DNA of 64,000 nucleotides from Alcaligenes sp. SDU_A2. Lineage in GTDB: Bacteria > Pseudomonadota > Gammaproteobacteria > Burkholderiales > Burkholderiaceae_B. The stretch is from contig NZ_CP151273.1 in the NCBI RefSeq assembly GCF_038237375.1, positions 2,914,001 to 2,978,000 on the forward strand. The letters run 5' to 3'. Shown here one piece after another: positions 56,883-64,000 of the stretch; the first letter of the stretch is position 1, and every line of letters starts with the position of its first letter. The position numbers and the translations under genes were made by a program. The notes under the pieces were generated by a model. It had not been told where the DNA came from. It did not search any database and saw only the letters and a program-made list of their open reading frames with translations.

Positions 56883-57869
56883 TCAATAGAAAAACGCCCC
56901 GCGCTCCAAAGGCACAGTCTTATCCGTACACAGGCGCTTGAGCGCCTGACCAAACAAGAGATCCACGGGGCGATGGGGACCTTGCTCCCGGGTGAACAAA
57001 GCCACAGGCGACAAGGCCCACTCGAACGAATAGGGCACGATCGCCACGCCCGATACACGCACCAGCTCTTCGGCAATCTCCGTGGGTACGACGGAAACGG
57101 CGCGGGGGTTGTTGGCGATCAATTCGCCGATCAGCTTGGGCGATGCCGTCTCCACAATGGGTACGGGCTCCAGCAAACCGGCCTTCAGAAACAAATCCAC
57201 GACCTGGCGGCGCATGGGGGTACCGCGCGGCCCCATGATCCAGTCAAGATCTTGCAGATGCGTCCAGTCCAGTCTGCGCCGCCCCAGCCGGCCGGCCAGT
57301 TCACGACCGGCGATCAGGCGCGGATGTTGCAGATACAGTGCATCATGGCGCACCCCTTTCATGTTCAGTCCGGGCGATATGCGGGCCACGACGCAATCCA
57401 AGGAATGATCCAGCAATTGCGCCAACAGCTCTTCGGTCAGACCTTCCTGAACGCTGACGGACACGGCCTGATCTTGCGGACGCGTATCGCGAATGGCGCT
57501 GGAGATCAACTTGCCCGACACCATAGGCACCACCCCCAGGCGCAAGTGGGCCTGCCGTCCGGCCGCATGCGCCTGCAGATCCAGACTGAGCAGTTCCAGA
57601 TCCTGCAACATGGCACGCGCGCGCAGCAAGACGATGCGCCCCTGGTCGGTGGCCGTCATGCCCCGCGAAGAACGCAAAAACAAGGGCGCGCCAAAAACCT
57701 GTTCGGCTTCGGCCAATGCCTGGGTCACGGCAGGCTGACTGGTAGCCATATATTCGGCCACTTTAGTCAGCGAACCCAGGCGGTCAATCTGCAGCAGCAA
57801 GGACAAGTGGCGCAATTTGAGCCGACTAAGCAATCGATGCGCCAAATCCGTTGAGTCCGTAGCCGCCAT
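56883..57869 (-). CDS. LysR-family transcriptional regulator
   Basis: A 328-residue regulator with an N-terminal winged helix (LRHLSLLLQIDRLGSLTKVAEYMATSQPAVTQALAEAEQVFG) and a ligand-binding domain from about residue 105. GRQAHLRLGVVP, and LDCVVARISPG with DWIMGPRGTPMR support the CynR/GbpR-like branch. It is divergent from the malic enzyme gene with 154 bp between the starts; an A+T-rich stretch (ATAGGGGAATAATAA) lies there. It may control that gene or itself, but no clear T-N11-A operator was settled. Confidence 0.93.
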   Translation of the reverse strand: MAATDSTDLAHRLLSRLKLRHLSLLLQIDRLGSLTKVAEYMATSQPAVTQALAEAEQVFGAPLFLRSSRGMTATDQGRIVLLRARAMLQDLELLSLDLQAHAAGRQAHLRLGVVPMVSGKLISSAIRDTRPQDQAVSVSVQEGLTEELLAQLLDHSLDCVVARISPGLNMKGVRHDALYLQHPRLIAGRELAGRLGRRRLDWTHLQDLDWIMGPRGTPMRRQVVDLFLKAGLLEPVPIVETASPKLIGELIANNPRAVSVVPTEIAEELVRVSGVAIVPYSFEWALSPVALFTREQGPHRPVDLLFGQALKRLCTDKTVPLERGAFFY

Positions 57870-58023
57870 ATCAACCCATAAGTGTTTACTAATAGGGGAA
57901 TAATAAAACGAAATAGCACCTGCCGCTCAGCTATCTACACTGCTTGAATGATTGCTGCCGGCGCTAGCCGGCCCCCGACACTTCGGTCGGCACGTACGCC
58001 GGCTTCTTGTTAGAGAGGACACC

Positions 58024-60312
58024 ATGAGCACGACGGTAGACCGCCAAGCCGCATTGGATTATCACGAATTCCCCATTCCCGGCAAAGTCACGATTGCCGC
58101 CACCAAGCCGCTGGTCAACCAACGCGATCTGGGGCTGGCCTATTCGCCCGGCGTGGCCGCCGCCTGCGAAGAGATCGTCGCTGACCCCAAGAATGTGTTC
58201 CGCTTTACGGGCCGTGGCAATCTGGTAGGCGTAATCTCCAACGGCACCGCCGTGCTGGGCCTGGGCAATATCGGCGCGCTGGCCTCCAAGCCGGTGATGG
58301 AAGGCAAGGCCGTCCTGTTCAAGAAGTTTGCCGGCATGGATGTGTTCGACATCGAGATCAACGAAACCGACCCGGACAAGCTGGTGGACATCATCGCCGG
58401 TCTGGAGCCGACCTTCGGCGGCATCAACCTGGAAGACATCAAGGCCCCCGAATGCTTCGAGGTGGAACGCAAGCTGCGTGCGCGCATGAACATTCCTGTG
58501 TTCCACGACGATCAGCACGGCACGGCCATCTGCGTGACCGCTGCTTTCCTGAACGGTCTTAAAGTGGTCGGCAAGGATATCAAAACGATCAAGGTCGTGA
58601 CCTCCGGGGCCGGGGCCGCCGCCTTGGCCTGCCTGGATCTGATGGTGGACATGGGTTTGCCCGAGGAAAATGTCTGGGTAACCGACATTGACGGCGTGGT
58701 CTACCAGGGCCGCCCCGGCCACCAGGTGCCCGAACTGGCGCGTTTCGCCAAGGACACTCAGGCACGCACGCTGAATGATGTCATCGACAATGCCGACGTC
58801 TTTGTCGGCCTGTCGGCCGGCGGCGTCTTGAAAGCCGAGATGCTCAAAAAAATGGCCGACCGTCCTTTTGTGATGGCCCTGGCCAACCCCACTCCCGAAA
58901 TCCTCCCCGAAGTGGCGAAGGAAGCACGTCCTGACGTTATCATGGCCACCGGTCGTTCGGACTTCCCGAACCAGGTCAACAATGTGCTGTGCTTTCCCTA
59001 CATTTTCCGAGGTGCCTTGGATGTAGGTGCCACCACCATCACCCGTGGTATGGAAAAAGCTGCTGTGCATGCCATCGCCGGATTGGCCGAAGAAGAACAA
59101 GATGAAACCGTGGCCGCCGCCTACGGTGGCTACGGACTGAGCTTTGGCCCCGATTACCTGATTCCCAAACCTTTCGACCCGCGACTGATCGTGCGCATCG
59201 CCCCTGCCGTGGCGCAAGCTGCCATGCAGGACGGCGTGGCGACCCGCCCATTGGCGGATCTGGACGGCTACATCGCCAAATTGCAACAGTTCGTCTACCA
59301 CTCCGGCGCGTTCATGAAGCCGGTCTTTGCCATCGCCAAGCAAATGGTGCGCGAGGGCGGCAAAGCACGTATCGTCTTTACCGAAGGCGAAGAAGAACGC
59401 GTGCTGCGTGCGGTGCAGGTGATTGTGGACGAAAAGCTGGCGCACCCGATTCTGGTCGGTCGCCCCGCCGTCCTGCTCTCGCGCATCAAGAAGTTCGGTC
59501 TGCGCCTGCGCCTGGGCGTAGATGTGGAAGTGACCAACCCGGAATCGGATGATCGCTTTCATCAATACTGGACCACCTACTGGGAAAAAATGTGCCGACG
59601 CGGCATCAGCAAAGAAATGGCTCGCGTAGAAATGCGCCGTCGCCTGACGCTGATCGGCGCAACCATGGTCCATCTGGGCGATGCCGACGGCATGATCTGC
59701 GGCACGATCGGCTCCTACCATGCCCACCTGCGCTACATCGACGAAATGATAGGCCGCAAGCCTGACTCCAGCGTCTATGCCGCCATGAACATTCTGTTGC
59801 TGGGTGAACGCACCGTGGCCTTGACCGACACCCACGTCAACGACGACCCCAGCGCCGAACAGATCGCCGAATACACCGTGGAAGCAGCCAAAATGCTTAG
59901 TTCCTTGAACCTGGAACCCAAGGTGGCTTTGCTGTCGCGCTCGAATTTCGGCTCGGACTCGTCTTCATCCGGCCCCAAGATGCGCCGTGCCCTGGAACTG
60001 GTGCACGAACAAGCACCGGAACTGGAGATAGACGGTGAAATGCATGCCGACTGCGCCTTGGACGAAGCCTTGCGCAATCGCACCTTGCCCACCAGCACAC
60101 TCAAGGGCGCAGCCAACCTGCTGGTCTGCCCGAATGTGGATGCCGGCAACATCAGTTACAACCTTCTGAAAACCGCCGCCGGCAGCAATGTGGCCATCGG
60201 CCCCTTCCTGCTGGGAGCCAACGCCCCCGTCCATGTCCTGACCTACAGCTCCACCGTGCGCCGTATCGTCAATATGACCGCCTTGACGGTGCTGCAGGCT
60301 AATCGGGTGTAA
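58024..60312 (+). CDS. maeB: NADP-dependent malic enzyme (MaeB type) with phosphotransacetylase-like domain
   Basis: A 762-residue protein. The malic enzyme part (about 1-430) has [51 protein letters not shown] and the dinucleotide motif [16 protein letters not shown]. The C-terminal part (about 440-762) resembles phosphate acetyltransferase and is usually regulatory rather than catalytic. The enzyme converts malate to pyruvate and NADPH. ATG 58024 lies behind AGAGAGGA. Confidence 0.95.
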   Translation: MSTTVDRQAALDYHEFPIPGKVTIAATKPLVNQRDLGLAYSPGVAAACEEIVADPKNVFRFTGRGNLVGVISNGTAVLGLGNIGALASKPVMEGKAVLFKKFAGMDVFDIEINETDPDKLVDIIAGLEPTFGGINLEDIKAPECFEVERKLRARMNIPVFHDDQHGTAICVTAAFLNGLKVVGKDIKTIKVVTSGAGAAALACLDLMVDMGLPEENVWVTDIDGVVYQGRPGHQVPELARFAKDTQARTLNDVIDNADVFVGLSAGGVLKAEMLKKMADRPFVMALANPTPEILPEVAKEARPDVIMATGRSDFPNQVNNVLCFPYIFRGALDVGATTITRGMEKAAVHAIAGLAEEEQDETVAAAYGGYGLSFGPDYLIPKPFDPRLIVRIAPAVAQAAMQDGVATRPLADLDGYIAKLQQFVYHSGAFMKPVFAIAKQMVREGGKARIVFTEGEEERVLRAVQVIVDEKLAHPILVGRPAVLLSRIKKFGLRLRLGVDVEVTNPESDDRFHQYWTTYWEKMCRRGISKEMARVEMRRRLTLIGATMVHLGDADGMICGTIGSYHAHLRYIDEMIGRKPDSSVYAAMNILLLGERTVALTDTHVNDDPSAEQIAEYTVEAAKMLSSLNLEPKVALLSRSNFGSDSSSSGPKMRRALELVHEQAPELEIDGEMHADCALDEALRNRTLPTSTLKGAANLLVCPNVDAGNISYNLLKTAAGSNVAIGPFLLGANAPVHVLTYSSTVRRIVNMTALTVLQANRV

Positions 60313-60335
60313 TTCGCACCAACAGGCTGTATCGG

Positions 60336-60366
60336 AAAGCCGGCCCGTTTTGGGCCGGCTTTTTTA
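60336..60366 (+). terminator. Terminator of maeB
   Basis: The stem AAAGCCGGCCC/GGGCCGGCTTT is followed by TTTTATT. Confidence 0.92.
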
Positions 60367-60508
60367 TTCTCTCTTTTTAATCACATGCATCGGAAACAAT
60401 TAAGCCAATACAAAAAATAGAAAAACCATCTCCTGCATAATTTGGAATTCCCTATACACTATCCTGACTGTCAAAACCAAAATACGAAACGGGCTCTTGG
60501 AATGAACC

Positions 60509-61426
60509 ATGCCTTCGAAACATATAACACCAACCCAGCCCTATTTCAGACACGACACGGATGTCTTGCGTTCGCGCCTGTTATCTTTGGAATTACTACG
60601 CACATTCGTGGCCGTAGTCGAATGCCAAGGGTATACCGCAGCGGCACAGTACCTGCATCGCACACAGGCATCGGTCAGCCAGCAAATCAGCAAGCTGGAG
60701 CACAGCATCGGGGTTGCGCTGTTCAACGGTTCCAGGCGTCAATTACAACTGACGGAACACGGTCAGCTCCTTCTTGATTACGCCAAACGTCTCTTGCTTC
60801 TACAGCACGAGGCCATCACGCAATTGCGTTCCGACACACTAGAAGGCGTGGTTCGCATCGGAGCCACTCACGTATACGCGACCCAGATCCTACCGGCTAT
60901 TTTGGCCAGATTTGCCCAGCGCTACCCGCATATACAAAGTGACCTTGAAGTCGGTATTGCACAGGACATGCACCGAGAGCTTGGATCCAAGTTCGACATC
61001 ACCATCAATGCCTACAGACCCGGAGAAACGCAAGGCATACTGCTGCGCCGCGACCCTGTGGTCTGGGCCATCGCCGAGCACGCCCGGCCCCATCTGAATA
61101 CGCCCGTGCCTCTGGCAACCCTGCCGCGCGGCTCTCTGTTGCGCCAATGGGCCGAAGACGCCCTGAAAGCTGCCGGGAAAAAATGGACACTGGTCCAAGA
61201 AAGTTTAAGCATAGACGTATTAAAAGCGTCTGTACTGGCAGGACTGGCCGTCGGCGTTTTTCAGAAAACAACGATTGCACAAACGCCTGGGCTGCGAACC
61301 CTGGGCACCGAAGACGGCTTCCCAGAACTCCCTTCATCAGAAATGCGCTTGGCCCGGGCCAATCGGGAACTATCCCCTTCAGCGCGCCGGCTCTATGACT
61401 ATTTGCTTGAACAACTTTCCCCATAG
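60509..61426 (+). CDS. LysR-family transcriptional regulator beside a dioxygenase gene
   Basis: A 305-residue regulator. The helix-turn-helix LRTFVAVVECQGYTAAAQYLHRTQASVSQQISKLEHSIG is followed by a ligand domain from about residue 110 (LEGVVRIGATHVYATQILPAILARFAQRYP). It is shorter than the paralogue at 56883 and of a different subfamily. It precedes the TauD-like gene in the same direction, with a weak terminator in the 174-bp gap, so it likely controls that gene. Its upstream region (60367-60508) is unusually A+T-rich and includes GGAATTCC. Confidence 0.92.
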   Translation: MPSKHITPTQPYFRHDTDVLRSRLLSLELLRTFVAVVECQGYTAAAQYLHRTQASVSQQISKLEHSIGVALFNGSRRQLQLTEHGQLLLDYAKRLLLLQHEAITQLRSDTLEGVVRIGATHVYATQILPAILARFAQRYPHIQSDLEVGIAQDMHRELGSKFDITINAYRPGETQGILLRRDPVVWAIAEHARPHLNTPVPLATLPRGSLLRQWAEDALKAAGKKWTLVQESLSIDVLKASVLAGLAVGVFQKTTIAQTPGLRTLGTEDGFPELPSSEMRLARANRELSPSARRLYDYLLEQLSP

Positions 61427-61460
61427 AGCGGCGACAGGAAAAAACCACATAAATCATTAC

Positions 61461-61496
61461 AAAGCATTATGAAATTCATAATGCTTTTTTGTTTTT
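61461..61496 (+). terminator. A+T-rich terminator after LysR gene
   Basis: The perfect inverted repeat AGCATTATGAA/TTCATAATGCT has no loop bases beyond the turn and is followed by six T's. The remaining gap to 61600 is A+T-rich and holds an AGAGGA ribosome site. Confidence 0.75.
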
Positions 61497-61600
61497 AAAA
61501 ATCTCCGCAAAAACCTACTATCCCATAACACGCAAAAAACAGAAAAATCAAAAAACACCCAGCCACGCGTAAACAATATATTTCATCTACAGAGGATCAT

Positions 61601-62497
61601 ATGCAGATCAACGATCTCCCAGAATCCAAGACGGCCTATCGAGCCATACCTATTTCGGGAACTATCGGGGCTGTCGTCGACGGCATATTGATTCGCGAAG
61701 GCATTCCCGATAGTGAAATCGCCTGGATACACCAGGCCCTGACAAAGCACCGCGTGTTGTTCTTCAGGAATCAACATGCCGTCAACGACGCCATTCACCA
61801 GGACTTCGCCCGCAAGTTCGGTACGATCATTAGCCACCCGACCATCAACAGCACAGCTGATCCGCAGATTCTGGAACTGGACTCACACCGCGGTGGTCGT
61901 GCCAACTCCTGGCACACCGACCTTACCTTTACCCTGTGCCCCCCAAAGCTCTCTATTCTTCGCGCCGTTCAACTACCCATCTATGGCGGTGACACCGTCT
62001 GGGCCAATACCGTCGCCGCCTACCTGCATTTGCCCCGTGAACTCCAGGCGCTGGCCAATACACTGTGGGCGGTCCACGGCAACGATTTCGATTACGCCGC
62101 CAGCCGTGTCGAGCTATTGCACGATGACACGGCCCGCGCCTATCGTCGTCAATACGCGGCTCAAACCATCAAGACAGAGCATCCTCTGGTCCATATACAT
62201 CCCGCAACCGGCGAAAAAAGCCTATTACTGGGCCATTACGCACAGCGCTTCGTCAACTGCAACACCTATGAGTCGGATCGACTCTATGAAATATTCCAGG
62301 CCCATATCACCCGTCTGGAAAACACGATTCGATGGACATGGGCTCCGGGTGATGTTGCGATGTGGGACAACATGGCAACTCAGCACTACGCCATCAACGA
62401 TTATGGCGACCAGAAACGAGTAATGCGTCGCGTAACCGTAGCCGGCGATACGCCTATCGCTTGCGACGGCACGCACAGCCGGGCGCATTCGTCTTGA
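61601..62497 (+). CDS. TauD/TfdA-family Fe(II)/2-oxoglutarate dioxygenase
   Basis: A 298-residue oxygenase. Iron ligands are seen in NSWHTDLTF (H..D) and MATQHYAIND (distal His), and MRRVTV supplies the oxoglutarate-binding Arg. Members oxidise taurine, alkyl sulfates or phenoxy acids and release sulfite or an aldehyde; the substrate here is unknown. The ribosome site AGAGGA lies 4 bases before the ATG. The end overlaps the MFS gene, so uptake and oxidation of one compound may be linked. Confidence 0.92.
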   Translation: MQINDLPESKTAYRAIPISGTIGAVVDGILIREGIPDSEIAWIHQALTKHRVLFFRNQHAVNDAIHQDFARKFGTIISHPTINSTADPQILELDSHRGGRANSWHTDLTFTLCPPKLSILRAVQLPIYGGDTVWANTVAAYLHLPRELQALANTLWAVHGNDFDYAASRVELLHDDTARAYRRQYAAQTIKTEHPLVHIHPATGEKSLLLGHYAQRFVNCNTYESDRLYEIFQAHITRLENTIRWTWAPGDVAMWDNMATQHYAINDYGDQKRVMRRVTVAGDTPIACDGTHSRAHSS

Positions 62498-63660
62498 GCC
62501 CAGAGCGATTTTGGCTCTCCCTGCTGAGCCTGGCCCTGCTGATGGGCCTGAGCATAGGCTTTACCCGCGTCATCACAGCCCTGTACGCCGTGGAGCTTGG
62601 GGCGTATGGCTGGCAACTGGCCATCGTGGCCTTTGCGCAAAGCATCGGTATGCTGCTCCTAGCAAGGACCGCCGCCCGCTGGGTTGATACCACAGGACCG
62701 AACAAGGTCTTTACGGCCGGGTCACTCTGGGGTCTAGGCATTTGCCTGACCACCCCACTGTTTCCGTCCGTTGCCGCTCTGGCGCTATTGACCGCTATGG
62801 GTAGTTTGGCGATGCCGCCCCGCTTTGTGTCCATCAACACGATATTCATGAGCCAGCTCGAGACACTGGGCAAACAAAAAGCCGGTTGGTTCAGGGCTGC
62901 CCACATTATCGGCATGACCTTCATGGGGGCCTTGCTGGCTACGTTTGTTTTTCCGCGTGTCGGTGCCGCTTACGCGTTTCCCTTGGCCGCATTCATCTTT
63001 GTGCTCAATATCGCAGTCTTTCACGTAGGAATCGGCCGACACCCTCTACCCTTGCGTTCGCACACGACTCCGACAACCCCGACCAACAACGTCAGCCTGA
63101 CGCGCATCCCCTTGGTGCGCAAAGTAGCGCTATGGGAATTTGCCATACAAACGCTGAACGCCTACTTTATTTTCTACATCGTCATTATTGTGTTGCGTTA
63201 CCTGCACCTGCCCGAAACGGTCGCCGGGATCGCTGTCGCCACACAAGGCTGTGTCTTTGTTGGCACTCTGGTCTGCGCCGGTAAGTGTGTGGTATCCCAT
63301 CCTATGGGCAGTCGGCGGACAGGCCTAGCACTGACGGCATTGGCTTTGCTAAGCCTGCCCGTGGCCGACACCCCAAGTACGATCTATCTGTCTGCCGCAG
63401 GCCTGGGAATGGGCCTGGGCCTGCTGCAGATCATTAACCTGACCGACTTTGCGGACCTGGGGCGGTCAATTGGGTTTAGCCAGGCCGCTTACATCAATGC
63501 CCTAGCAGGACCTGGCGGCGGTATCCTGGGCGGTCTGCTAGGAGGGCTGCTGGAACCCTGGATCGCCCCTCAAACCTTGTTTCTTTTTTTTCTGCCGCCG
63601 GTCCTCGCCCTAGGTTTCTGGTCTACGAACCGCAGCGCGAACGTATCGGCCCCCAACTAA
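62494..63660 (+). CDS. MFS transporter, likely TTG start overlapping dioxygenase stop
   Basis: A 388-residue membrane carrier with about 11-12 segments and a proline/threonine-rich central loop (HTTPTTPTNN). If TTG 62494 is used, TTGA overlaps the dioxygenase stop codon, as for coupled genes. There is no better start with a clear ribosome site upstream. It probably moves the dioxygenase substrate or product. Function beyond MFS is unknown. Confidence 0.8.
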   Translation: MSPERFWLSLLSLALLMGLSIGFTRVITALYAVELGAYGWQLAIVAFAQSIGMLLLARTAARWVDTTGPNKVFTAGSLWGLGICLTTPLFPSVAALALLTAMGSLAMPPRFVSINTIFMSQLETLGKQKAGWFRAAHIIGMTFMGALLATFVFPRVGAAYAFPLAAFIFVLNIAVFHVGIGRHPLPLRSHTTPTTPTNNVSLTRIPLVRKVALWEFAIQTLNAYFIFYIVIIVLRYLHLPETVAGIAVATQGCVFVGTLVCAGKCVVSHPMGSRRTGLALTALALLSLPVADTPSTIYLSAAGLGMGLGLLQIINLTDFADLGRSIGFSQAAYINALAGPGGGILGGLLGGLLEPWIAPQTLFLFFLPPVLALGFWSTNRSANVSAPN

Positions 63661-63699
63661 AAAGCCCAAACCCGGTGCCAAACCGGATTCGGGCTTTAA
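63661..63699. terminator. Terminator between the MFS gene and the Bug-type gene
   Basis: The stem AAAGCCC...CCGG/CCGG...GGGCTTT lies 3 bases after the stop codon between convergent genes; A and T runs serve both directions. Confidence 0.82.
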
Positions 63700-63759
63700 A
63701 CCGATTTTTTACACTGCCTGACTCACTAAAAACCGGGGTTTTCGCAACGCATCAACTAT

Positions 63760-64000
63760 TTATTCCAGCTTGATATTGCCCTTTTTGACCACGTCACGTG
63801 CCCAGTCGTACTGCTCCTTGATTTCCTTGCCGAACTCTTCGGGCGTGTTGCCCGATGGAGCAGCCCCTTGCTTTTCCAGGGCCTCTATGATTTCCGGGGA
63901 CTTCAAGGCCTGCACAGCAGCGTCGTGCAATTTGGCCACGACTTCGGGCGGCGTGCCCTTGGGAGCCAGCAAGCCATACCAAGCAGGGCTGTTCAACTGC
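63760..64000 (-). CDS. Bug-family (TctC-like) binding protein, C-terminal part only
   Basis: The last 79 residues of a protein that runs off the right edge. SPAWYGLLAPKGTPPEVVAKLHDAAVQALKSPEI and PEEFGKEIKEQYDWARDVVKKGNIKLE are the ending of Bug proteins, periplasmic binders of carboxylates and other small molecules that are very numerous in Bordetella and relatives. The start and the ligand site are outside the window. Confidence 0.9.
   Translation of the reverse strand, partial: QLNSPAWYGLLAPKGTPPEVVAKLHDAAVQALKSPEIIEALEKQGAAPSGNTPEEFGKEIKEQYDWARDVVKKGNIKLE

Noticed and set aside
57870-58023. LysR operator between the LysR gene and maeB
   Set aside because: The A+T-rich stretch near 57888-57908 has only imperfect symmetry and no convincing T-N11-A site.

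Overview
This window is chromosomal DNA of a betaproteobacterium, most likely a member of the Alcaligenaceae (Bordetella/Alcaligenes/Achromobacter relatives). That rests on gene order and gene content I recognise: rlmE-ftsH-folP-glmM next to yhbY, greA and carAB; pstSCAB beside ppk and ppx; ffs-dnaX-ybaB-recR; an AddAB-like helicase/nuclease pair; LpxO- and OlsB-like lipid modification enzymes; and the C-terminus of a Bug-family (TctC) binding protein at the right edge. I cannot name genus or species. Most of the window is ordinary housekeeping DNA, densely packed, with start sites decided by ribosome binding sites and several non-ATG starts.

Layout. 1-9.0 kb: the end of an LTA-synthase-like membrane sulfatase, two identical tRNA-Pro genes, an orphan solute-binding protein, DoxX, a PepSY protein/response regulator/histidine kinase operon facing two small exported proteins, and an acyl-CoA synthetase. 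9.0-17.3 kb: phosphate and polyphosphate block (pstBACS, ppk, ppx) with a clear Pho box in front of pstS. 17.4-34.3 kb: OlsB-like acyltransferase, glmM, folP, ftsH, rlmE, yhbY, greA, uracil permease, LysE-type exporter, SDR, LpxO-like hydroxylase, carB, carA and transaldolase. 34.6-38 kb: a small membrane protein and a NitT/TauT-type ABC transporter. 38-47.3 kb: DNA replication and repair (recR, ybaB, dnaX, the SRP RNA gene ffs, and the two AddAB-like subunits). 47.4-50 kb: CRISPR region. 50.2-53.3 kb: molybdate uptake (modABC and modE). 53.4-64 kb: xerD, ybaK, two MFS transporters, a PACE-type efflux protein, tRNA-Arg, two LysR regulators, malic enzyme and a TauD-type dioxygenase.

Most interesting. 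A type I-E CRISPR array of 28 repeats occupies 48259-49937 without any cas gene in the window. The A+T-rich leader lies on the right, so it is transcribed on the minus strand, and it carries a perfect IHF consensus 8 bp from the first repeat, as in arrays able to acquire spacers. One spacer-repeat unit is duplicated. At the trailer end a decayed two-repeat remnant (47413-47502) is cut off from the main array by two large palindromic elements. These elements belong to a dispersed family that also occurs at 8972-9381, with a fragment at 2069-2150. The paired arms differ between copies but remain complementary within each copy, and the 290-bp core is inverted relative to its flanks between two copies. 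This looks like an undescribed structured, possibly invertible, repeat family.

How genes work together. PhoB control of pstS links phosphate import to polyphosphate synthesis (ppk) and breakdown (ppx). ModE (convergent with modC) probably represses modABC through the box upstream of modA. CarA and CarB feed carbamoyl phosphate to pyrimidine and arginine synthesis, with a uracil permease nearby. The AddAB-like pair and RecR/DnaX form a repair and replication neighbourhood next to the CRISPR locus.
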